A DNA stretch of 64,000 nucleotides. It comes from Tahibacter amnicola (GTDB lineage: Bacteria > Pseudomonadota > Gammaproteobacteria > Xanthomonadales > Rhodanobacteraceae). The stretch spans positions 5,855,465-5,919,464 of the forward strand of contig NZ_CP104694.1 in NCBI RefSeq assembly GCF_025398735.1, given 5' to 3'. Below, piece by piece: positions 25,901 to 32,337 of this stretch; the stretch's first letter is position 1; each line of letters begins with the position of its first letter. The position numbers were made by a program, and so were the translations under genes. Below the pieces are notes generated by a model. The model did not search any database and was not told the DNA's origin. It saw only the letters and a program-made list of their open reading frames with translations.

Positions 25901-26488
25901 CGCATCGGCGCGCTCGAGACGGTTGGTGAACTGCACCGCCGGGATAACCTTGCTCAGGGCAGCGGCGATCGCATCGACGTTCTCGCCGGCAAACGCGCTG
26001 ATCTCCAGTTCCACACCGCCGCTGGCATCCGGACGCAGAGCGCCCAGCTCGGCCGACCACAGGCGCGGATCGATCTTCATGCCCGGCTGCCAGCTGCCGG
26101 CCCAGCGCACGCCCGCCGTCCCGCGGGCCTGGTCGAGGCTGACGCCGTTGAGGCGCACCAGATAGGCATTGTTCGGAATGTAGCCGACGACTTCCGCGCC
26201 GCTGGTCTTCAGGTGCTTCGCTGCATCCATGCGACCGGCAGTGAACTGCACGATCGCGTAGTTGGAGGTCGTCACATCCGCCGCTCCCGTGGAGCGAAGG
26301 TCGAGCGACTGGCTGACCGGATCGAAGATGCCCGAACGCAGCAGGAGCGCACCGGGTTCGCGCGTCGCGCGATCCAGTGCATCGACACCGGGAACCGAAG
26401 CCGGAACCGGCGTCGCCGCGTAGGAAATGGAATGCAAAGCAAACAACAAAGCCGCGCTAAGCGCAGTGCGACGGTACGACAACGACAT
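22937..26488 (-). CDS. secreted S8 subtilisin-family serine peptidase, multidomain
   Basis: An 1183-residue exported protease. A signal peptide (about 24 residues) and a long N-terminal pro/insert region precede the catalytic domain. The triad is visible: Asp277 in VAVADSGLD, His338 in HGTHVSG and Ser552 in GTSMATP. After it come a proprotein-convertase-like beta region, two fibronectin-III-like segments (near FAAPAGAQSFQLYRA and YYYRVIAKDS) and a C-terminal beta-sandwich module. It ends VDILFKDGLEPNAYMCH, a variant of the IFxNGFE tail with an eight-residue extension. The start has a strong GGGAGGGAG ribosome site. Probably an extracellular nutrient or surface protease. Confidence 0.92.
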   Translation of the reverse strand: MSLSYRRTALSAALLFALHSISYAATPVPASVPGVDALDRATREPGALLLRSGIFDPVSQSLDLRSTGAADVTTSNYAIVQFTAGRMDAAKHLKTSGAEVVGYIPNNAYLVRLNGVSLDQARGTAGVRWAGSWQPGMKIDPRLWSAELGALRPDASGGVELEISAFAGENVDAIAAALSKVIPAVQFTNRLERADAPRLRVRVARHEVATLIDAAARVDGVAWIERYVKPKTSNAGAVAAIQGNATAALSGSGAVGAPLPMWDHNLFGSGQIVAVADSGLDRNEAFFTTLNKGSGPVVAITDANNSMPPTGGPIYPDRKVYAYWVQPGATAYDEGVFHGTHVSGTVLGDAAGTFNATTYVASTPTAANHELADGMAPNAQLLFQDIGSADGLTGLNDVRATLEQAYYGGARLHSDSWGAPTFGEYSSNDNDVDYQSWMLPDNLVIIAAGNEGDLTLEPDFQGNVCPTPLFINGICTQSVGSPGNAKNGLTVGALGHAGSTTVAGYSSRGLTADGRIKPDIMAPGSSTISAAGDTNNGAAAEAPATKGMSGTSMATPTIAGNAALVRQYFMEGFYPRGVKTAADAYNPSGMAMKAILLNGTNAIQGSEFGKATYGWGRAWLDSNLWFANTLGNGNDARRLRLFERTTATGLKTGQTDTYTISAVAAGQELRATLTWFDPEAASGVAATLVNNLNLEVVGPDSTVYRGNVFNAGVSVSGGTADAKNTVEQVRFTAPAAGAYTFRVIGAAVPGNGRTLTDSQGYALAVSGAFGLPNVTPAYAAPTLLEASNTATAVQVEFAAPAGAQSFQLYRADGGCTNAAPGDFRLVAHGASSPLVDDRTQGGFAYAYKVRGVSGDVEGDVSECVDVVSTDTCTLVPTFNQSTITANANSASCRVRLDWIAAQTGCPTSSGMKYDIFRSTSPEFTSPVQVATATPNTQFDDTTVENGRPYYYRVIAKDSFGNASPTARTLQATPAGANGPDPLTFLDDVDTHAYMTLQQPWRITATSSTTPTHSYATAADGANYTASTCGGIETPALTIPAGARLTFKARYNLETNWDGVVMEYSTDGGTTWTDLPPDGGYPSDFSETGSPPVNACSYAASHGAFSGKTTASSNNAANNAAGAAVFKPFSRDLASLAGQTVKIRWRSSSDPATEFEGFFLDEVRIGNVDILFKDGLEPNAYMCH

Positions 26489-26854
26489 GCTCCCTCCCTC
26501 GGGGGTTTTTTACAGGCAAGCCGTCGAGTGTCTACGGTGTCACACCATCGCGCAATGACCTACGACAGGTGGCGTACGCGCCCCACGACGCAGCCAGCCC
26601 CCGTCGGGAGACGGAAGTGAAGGAGAGCATGCGCGGCCGAATGTTCGCCAAATCCTTGAACGCGTTGCAATCGCGGAGATCCTTTGTCGACAAAGCGGAC
26701 CAAAGCGGCCACACGCTTTGACACCGCAACCCATTCCACACAGTGCCGCTTCCTTCTCATCGGGACATGCGCGATCCTGTCACCGACCGCCCGCCCCGTG
26801 CCGGCGCGCTGCCCGCCCAGGACCCGGCTTCGGCCTCTGCCTCAGGGATTGTCC
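26489..26854. other. divergent intergenic region between subtilase and hslO
   Basis: This 366-base non-coding gap separates divergent genes. It holds the strong ribosome site of the subtilase and a TTGACA hexamer at 26718-26723 pointing to hslO, with no clear -10 partner. An exact 14-base palindrome, CTTTGTCGACAAAG, lies at 26682-26695 and could be an operator. I see no RNA gene or convincing short frame in it. Confidence 0.5.
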
Positions 26855-27742
26855 GTGAACAAGAAAACCGATCTGCTGCAACGATTCCTCCTTGAGCGCG
26901 CTGGTGTCAGTGGCGTCCTGGTCAAACTCGAGGAAAGCTGGCAAGAAGTCGCCGAGCGCGGCGAATACGCCCCGGCGGTGCACGAGTTGCTGGGTGAAGC
27001 CCTCGCGGCCACGGCGCTGTTGACCGGTAACATCAAGCTCAACGGCAGCCTGTCGATCCAGCTCAAGAGCGATGGCCCGGTCCGCCTGCTGTTCACCGAA
27101 TGCACGGATGCCGGACGCCTTCGCGGCCTGGCCCAGACCGACACGGAGCTGCCCGATCGACTGAGTCTTTTCCAGCTCAAGTCGCCGCTGATGGCCATCA
27201 CCATCGAGAACGCCAGCTCCGGCCAGCGTTACCAGGGCATGGTGCCGGTCGAGCAGGGGACACTGTCGCACCTGATCGAAGGGTATTTCATCCGCTCGGA
27301 ACAGTTGCCCACGCACATCCAGCTGGTCTGCGAAGGCGGCAAGGCCGCCGGCCTCCTGCTGCAGCCGCTCGCCCAGGGCGGCGGCATCGGTGATGCCGAT
27401 CCGGATGGCTGGAACCGCGTGAAGCACCTGGCGGCGACGCTCACGCGCGAGGAGCTGACCCAGCTGCCGGTCGAGGAGATCCTGCGCCGCCTGTTCCACG
27501 AAGAGAACGCCGTACTGACGGATTCACGGCCGCTGGCATTCGGCTGCCAGTGCAGCCGCGAACGCGTCGCGGCGGTACTGCGCAATCTGGGCCGCGAGGA
27601 AGCAGAGGCCGCCATCCAGATCGACGGCCGCGTCGAGGTCACCTGCGAATTCTGCAACTCGCGCTACCACTTTGATCGCGTCGACCTGGCCCAGCTGTTC
27701 CGCGACGAACCGGAAACGCCGGGCTCGACCGCGACGCATTAG
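26855..27742 (+). CDS. hslO: redox-regulated chaperone Hsp33
   Basis: A 295-residue cytoplasmic holdase activated by oxidation and heat. The C-terminal zinc centre is complete: FGCQCSRERV and VTCEFCNSRYHFD supply the CxC and CxxC cysteines, which form disulfides on activation. The N-terminal domain opens LLQRFLLERAGVSGVLVKLEESW, as in the family. The start is GTG at 26855 with AGGGA upstream; the in-frame extension to 26684 is rejected for poor composition. No heat-shock sigma promoter could be fitted with confidence. Confidence 0.95.
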   Translation: MNKKTDLLQRFLLERAGVSGVLVKLEESWQEVAERGEYAPAVHELLGEALAATALLTGNIKLNGSLSIQLKSDGPVRLLFTECTDAGRLRGLAQTDTELPDRLSLFQLKSPLMAITIENASSGQRYQGMVPVEQGTLSHLIEGYFIRSEQLPTHIQLVCEGGKAAGLLLQPLAQGGGIGDADPDGWNRVKHLAATLTREELTQLPVEEILRRLFHEENAVLTDSRPLAFGCQCSRERVAAVLRNLGREEAEAAIQIDGRVEVTCEFCNSRYHFDRVDLAQLFRDEPETPGSTATH

Positions 27743-27767
27743 CCGCTATCGCTGCGAAAGCAGCCGA

Positions 27768-30743
27768 TCAACCCGTAACCTGGCCCAGCCAGTATTCGGC
27801 CGGCTGCGGCCGGCCGAACAGGAAGCCCTGGCCAAATTCGCAACCGAGTGCACGCAGCGCTTCCTGCTGGGCCTCGGTTTCGATGCCTTCGGCGATGACC
27901 TGCATGCCCAGCGAACCGGCCAGGGCCTGGATCGCGCGGACGACCGCACTGGAGCTGGCATCGTCACGGGGACGCAGTTCGGCGACGAAGGAGCGGTCGA
28001 TCTTCAACGCCTGCAGCGGGTACTGGTGCAGGTAACTCAGGGACGAATAGCCCGTACCGAAGTCATCCAGCGCCACGCTGATGCCGCCGCGGCGCAGGCC
28101 CACGAGGATCTGCTTGACCTGGGCAGGGTTCTCCAGCAGCGCCCGCTCGGTCACCTCGATGCGGATCCGCGTCGGCAGAACGCCATTGCGGTCCAGGATC
28201 GCCAGCAGCTCGCGGTCCAGGTCACTCTGGCGGAAATGCCGCGCCGTGAGGTTGATGCTGATGAATCCACCCTGCGCCGTCAGCGCCGGCGCGATGGCAC
28301 AGACCCGCTCGAACATGTGCCAGTCGATCTGTTCGGCCGAGCCGTTCTCTTCGGCCACGCCCAGGAACTCGCCCGGCAACAGCACGCCCCGCTCCGGATG
28401 CCGCCAGCGCACCAGGGCTTCGTAGCCGACCAGACTGCGGTCACTCAGGCGCACGATCGGCTGGAAATAGGGCTCGAGTTCGCCGCGCCCGATCGCGCGA
28501 CGCAGGTCGTTCTCGATTTCGAGCAACCGCAACGCCTCCTGGTGCAGGCGTTCGTCAAACAGTGCAAACCGATGACGACCTTCGGCCTTCGCGCGGTACA
28601 TCGCCACGTCGGCATCGCGCAGCAATTCTTCCGCCTTGGCGTAGCGCGGCGATACCAGGGCGATGCCGATGGAGGTCGAGGTGAAAACCTCCTTGGGCCC
28701 CAGCCGGATCGGCGCATTCAGTGCGTCAATGATGCGCGCGGCAAACTCGCTGGCCGCTTCGGCCGTGGTGGCGTCGTGCAGCAGGATGGCGAATTCGTCG
28801 CCGCCGAGCCGGGCAGCGACGTCACCCTGGTCCAGGCACCGGGCGACACGGCCGCCCACTTCGTACAACAGGTCGTCGCCGACCAGGTGACCGACCGAGT
28901 CGTTGATCACCTTGAAGCGATCCAGGTCCAGGAACAGCACGGCGAACAGTCGCTGCGGGTCGCGCCGGTAACGCTCGAGCGCCAGCTCCAGGCGCTCGAG
29001 GAACAAGGTGCGGTTGGGCAATCCCGTCAGGGAATCGTGCAAGGTCTCGTGCTTGAGCTGCCGCTCAATGCTTTCGCGATAGGCGATCTGCTCGCGCAGG
29101 TCGCGATTGGCCGCCGCCAGTTCGCTGGTTCGCTCGGCCACACGCTGCTCGAGTTCGGCATAGGCCGACTTGAGCGACTCGGCGCTGCGCTTGCGTTCGA
29201 GCGCATTGGCAATGTGATAGGAGACGAAGGTCAGCAGTTCCTGGTCGCGTGGCGAATAGCTGTATTCGTCCGAATAGCTTTGCACGGCCAGCACGCCGAC
29301 GGGCTTGTCTTCGCAGATCAGGGGCACGCCCAGCCAGCATACCGATTGCGCACCAAAGCTCAGCACGTCGCCGCTGGCACGCAGCCGCTCGATGCCAGGA
29401 CGATCCGCCAGCAGCGCGGTGCCGTGATTGAGCACGTATTCGGTCAGGCCGCGGCCGAACTTGCGCGGCTTGCGCTGGTGGTCGAACTCATCCACCGAGT
29501 AGGGAAAGTACAACTCGCTGCGGTCGTCCGAGGCGAGTGCGATATAGAAGTTGCGCGCGTTGAGCAGGCCACCTACCACGCGGTGCACGGCGGCGTAGAA
29601 CTCTTCCAGGCTGTCGGTCGTGTTGGCGAGCTCCGCGATGCGGAACAGTGCCGCCTGCAGACGTTCGCCACGCTGCCGTTCCAGCACCTGCTGCTGCAGC
29701 ACGCGATTGGCTTCGCGCAGCGCGTCAGTGCGCTCCTCGACGCGACGTTCCAGTTCCTCGTGGACGCGCCGGCGCTCCAGCGCCGTCAGGATGTGCTGCG
29801 CCACATAGGCCAGCAGCGCCTGATCCTGCTCCGAGAACCGCTCGGCCTCTTTATAACTTTGCACAACAATACCGCCGACCACCTGGTTGCCGCGCAGGAG
29901 CGGCACGCCCAGCCAGTCGACGCATTCGGGCCCCATGGATTGAATCGCGCCCTCCACCTGGGTGGCCAGCGCCTCCGGCGTGCCGCGCAGCGCCTTGCCG
30001 CCGGTGATCAGGTGCCAGGTCATGCTCCGATACAGTTCCTGCATCGTGAAAGACCGGCTCGGGTCCGGCAGGTCGGTATCGGCAACGTCGACAAAATACG
30101 GGAACCGGATGCAGCGCTCCTGCGGGTCGTACAGGGCGATAAAGAAGTTCTCCGCATACATCAGGCTGCCAACGATGCGATGCAGCGCCGCCATCACCTC
30201 GGGCATCTCGCGATCGGCATTGGCCTGGTCGGCGATGGCGAACAGCGCCCGCTGCAGACGTTCGGCCCGCTCCAGGCGCTCGACCGCGCGCTGCAGGCTG
30301 TCGGCCGCCCACACGCTGACCAGCTTGGCGTCCAGCAGGTGCACGCAGCGCGACCAGGCGTCCTGCCAGTCCGCGTTGGACCAGGAGTCCGTGGGCACGG
30401 AAGCGTCGAGGAGGCCGGTCGTCGAATCGGGCGTGCCAAGGGGCTGCAGCAGGCGCACGACCTGGGAATCGGCCTGGACCAGGACAATGGGCGGTGCGAG
30501 GACGCTCGGCTCGCCCGAGCTGCCGTCGCGCCCGCTGCGGTGATGCCCCATCAGCACGGCGGCGGCGGCGCTGTCGACCAGACGGTACTGCCCTTTACCG
30601 AGCAGAGCCGTGCAGAGGGCGACGCCCGCCTGCCCTACGTCCTGCCAGCCGACAGCCTTCAGCAGGCGCAGGACGGCCGCGTCGACCGCATCCGCACCCG
30701 ACGGAACGACGGCTTTCCCGTCGGCGGATCTTGAAATAGTCAT
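27768..30743 (-). CDS. GAF-GAF-GGDEF-EAL cyclic-di-GMP signalling protein
   Basis: A 991-residue cytoplasmic protein. Two GAF-type sensor domains (about residues 180-330 and 360-510) are each followed by a coiled-coil linker rich in Glu and Arg. The GGDEF domain has an intact RLGGDEF (GGDEF at 647-651). The EAL domain has EALVRW (Glu775), INLTARHF, EVTERALLE, LDDFGTGYSS, LKIDRSF, AEGIET and GQGFLFGRP, so the metal and catalytic residues of a phosphodiesterase look intact. The usual RxxD inhibitory site before GGDEF is absent (DQGD at that place). It could make and break c-di-GMP in response to a GAF ligand. Convergent with hslO. Confidence 0.93.
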   Translation of the reverse strand: MTISRSADGKAVVPSGADAVDAAVLRLLKAVGWQDVGQAGVALCTALLGKGQYRLVDSAAAAVLMGHHRSGRDGSSGEPSVLAPPIVLVQADSQVVRLLQPLGTPDSTTGLLDASVPTDSWSNADWQDAWSRCVHLLDAKLVSVWAADSLQRAVERLERAERLQRALFAIADQANADREMPEVMAALHRIVGSLMYAENFFIALYDPQERCIRFPYFVDVADTDLPDPSRSFTMQELYRSMTWHLITGGKALRGTPEALATQVEGAIQSMGPECVDWLGVPLLRGNQVVGGIVVQSYKEAERFSEQDQALLAYVAQHILTALERRRVHEELERRVEERTDALREANRVLQQQVLERQRGERLQAALFRIAELANTTDSLEEFYAAVHRVVGGLLNARNFYIALASDDRSELYFPYSVDEFDHQRKPRKFGRGLTEYVLNHGTALLADRPGIERLRASGDVLSFGAQSVCWLGVPLICEDKPVGVLAVQSYSDEYSYSPRDQELLTFVSYHIANALERKRSAESLKSAYAELEQRVAERTSELAAANRDLREQIAYRESIERQLKHETLHDSLTGLPNRTLFLERLELALERYRRDPQRLFAVLFLDLDRFKVINDSVGHLVGDDLLYEVGGRVARCLDQGDVAARLGGDEFAILLHDATTAEAASEFAARIIDALNAPIRLGPKEVFTSTSIGIALVSPRYAKAEELLRDADVAMYRAKAEGRHRFALFDERLHQEALRLLEIENDLRRAIGRGELEPYFQPIVRLSDRSLVGYEALVRWRHPERGVLLPGEFLGVAEENGSAEQIDWHMFERVCAIAPALTAQGGFISINLTARHFRQSDLDRELLAILDRNGVLPTRIRIEVTERALLENPAQVKQILVGLRRGGISVALDDFGTGYSSLSYLHQYPLQALKIDRSFVAELRPRDDASSSAVVRAIQALAGSLGMQVIAEGIETEAQQEALRALGCEFGQGFLFGRPQPAEYWLGQVTG

Positions 30744-30955
30744 GCGGGCGCTGACCTCGGCACTCGCCTAGCTGGTTGGCGAAGAAGTGTAGCCGCAGTG
30801 TACGTTTCTGCGCGCGAGCGAAAAATTCGACCGGAGACACGCTTTCGGTGTTATTTTTTTGTAAACTGCGTGCAGGATCCTGGCCATCCCCTGGAACTTT
30901 GGCCCGTATCCGCCATCCATACCCCTGGTCACACGTAAAATCTGCTCGCCGATCA

Positions 30956-31999
30956 ATGAGTAAGCGTCTTGCCAGCCTGATCTTCAGCGCCCTGGTGCCC
31001 GTTGCGGCATCGGCGCAGTCGATCGTGCCCGAGTCGACGCAGCTCGCACGGCAGCAGCTGCTGGACAGCCTGCTGTCCAGCCAGCCGCAGCGTACCAGCG
31101 CCGAAAATCTGCGCTACGTACCGGTGTGGAGTGCCCCCGATGGACGGATCCTCATCGCTGTCGCCGGGTCCAGCCCCGCCCTGTCACCGCTGGAGCCTGC
31201 CGCTCCGACAGTCGGCGGCGCCCTGGACTGGCGCCTGGTCGATGCAACCTCTCTGTTCCAGGCGCGGCTTGAGCTCGATCCGGCTTCGCAATGGCGCACA
31301 GGCGCCGGTATCGGCGTCATGCCGATGACCCTGAGCGATCCGGCCGCCACGGATTTCAGCCAGTGCGGCGCCAACGCGCTGGCCACCAATAGCTGTGTGT
31401 CGCCCTCCGCCAGCCCCTGGTATTTCGGCAACGCCGATGCCCGCTGGACGGCAGGCCGCTTCAACCTGGACGTCGGCATGACGCTGAGCTGGCTCAGCCA
31501 GCCCGCCACTCCGAACCAGGCATCAACCGCAACGCTGGCGCTGCCCACCATCGTGCCTGGAAACACGGGCCTCCCCAGCCTGGTCATTCCCGGCACCTCG
31601 CTGGGCCGGTTCAGCGATAGCGCGATGCTCGGCGCACGCGGCCAGTGGGCGCTCAATCCCAGCCAGAACTTCGACATTGGCGCGAGCATCGGCCGCATTC
31701 GCCTGGCCGCCGATTCCCTGGGCGCCCGCACGATCTGGCAGCAGACGGCGCTCAGCCTCGGCCTGGGTTCCAGCGCCTTGAGCACGAGCATTACCGGCCG
31801 CCTGTATTCACCCCTGTCCACCAAGGACATCGGCGGCCAGCGCTGGACCGGCATTGATGTCGGCGTCACCTGGCACACGCCCTGGCAGGCCGATCTCAGC
31901 ATCGGTGCCCAGAACCTTTGGACCAATCCCCCTCTGCGCGGCGACGAAGCCGACAGTCAGGCCCGCGTCCCGTACATCCAGTACCACCAGGACCTCTGA
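30956..31999 (+). CDS. hypothetical exported protein, probable outer-membrane beta-barrel
   Basis: A 347-residue protein with a signal peptide (cleavage near ASAQS). The mature part alternates hydrophobic and polar residues in strands such as WRLVDATSLFQARLELDP, FNLDVGMTLSWLS, QNFDIGASIGRIRLAA and WQADLSIGAQNLWTN, separated by turns, which suggests an outer-membrane barrel. I do not recognise a family. It lies upstream of the TonB-dependent receptor gene and may belong to the same surface programme, but a 338-base gap with its own promoter signals separates them. The start at 30956 lacks a strong ribosome site. Confidence 0.7.
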   Translation: MSKRLASLIFSALVPVAASAQSIVPESTQLARQQLLDSLLSSQPQRTSAENLRYVPVWSAPDGRILIAVAGSSPALSPLEPAAPTVGGALDWRLVDATSLFQARLELDPASQWRTGAGIGVMPMTLSDPAATDFSQCGANALATNSCVSPSASPWYFGNADARWTAGRFNLDVGMTLSWLSQPATPNQASTATLALPTIVPGNTGLPSLVIPGTSLGRFSDSAMLGARGQWALNPSQNFDIGASIGRIRLAADSLGARTIWQQTALSLGLGSSALSTSITGRLYSPLSTKDIGGQRWTGIDVGVTWHTPWQADLSIGAQNLWTNPPLRGDEADSQARVPYIQYHQDL

Positions 32000-32006
32000 T
32001 CCACCC

Positions 32007-32021
32007 GGTCGCATCGCGACC
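32007..32021. terminator. short GC-rich hairpin after the barrel-like gene
   Basis: GGTCGC-ATC-GCGACC, a perfect six-base-pair stem starting eight bases after the stop codon. No T tract. Confidence 0.35.
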
Positions 32022-32103
32022 AGGGGCAATCTCGTCCGGACAATCCCCACTTTGCTTGCTCAGAAATCGCGCAATTTCCGCATCTTTTGCACGCGTGTAT
32101 ACA

Positions 32104-32133
32104 TTCGCAAAACTTCGCAAAATATAGCAAATT
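32104..32133 (+). repeat. three 10-base tandem repeats upstream of the TonB receptor
   Basis: TTCGCAAAAC, TTCGCAAAAT and ATAGCAAATT follow one another with a period of exactly ten bases, one helical turn, in a markedly AT-rich island (about 32040-32160) of an otherwise GC-rich chromosome. An 8-base palindrome TGTATACA (32096-32103) lies just before. The arrangement suggests side-by-side protein sites or bent DNA activating the receptor promoter. A hairpin CTGTTGC-ACAAAA-GCAACAG lies at 32186-32205. Confidence 0.6.
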
Positions 32134-32208
32134 TCTGTTCAAAAACAGACGCTTCCATTCAGGTAGCGCACCCTTGAAAACAGGGCTGTTGCACAAAAGC
32201 AACAGGGA

Positions 32209-32237
32209 TTCCCACGCGTTGCGAATGTTGCTAGTAT
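32209..32237 (+). promoter_or_regulatory. candidate promoter of the TonB-dependent receptor
   Basis: TTCCCA (32209-32214), 17 bases, then TAGTAT (32232-32237): four of six matches in each hexamer. Transcription would start near 32244, leaving a leader of about 94 bases. Confidence 0.4.
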
Positions 32238-32337
32238 CGGCCGCTGCCGAGGCATAGGAAGGTATTTCCTTGGCCATTTCCAGGAAGGAAAAGTACTAGT
32301 CCCGATCTGTGTCACAACTCTGACGTTGGAGAGTGTA

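Noticed and set aside
27672-30734. A 1020-residue open frame on the plus strand opposite the GGDEF-EAL gene
   Set aside because: It is the antisense shadow of a gene with clear GAF, GGDEF and EAL motifs. Its translation is rich in Arg, Gln, His and Val with no family signature, as expected in GC-rich antisense DNA.
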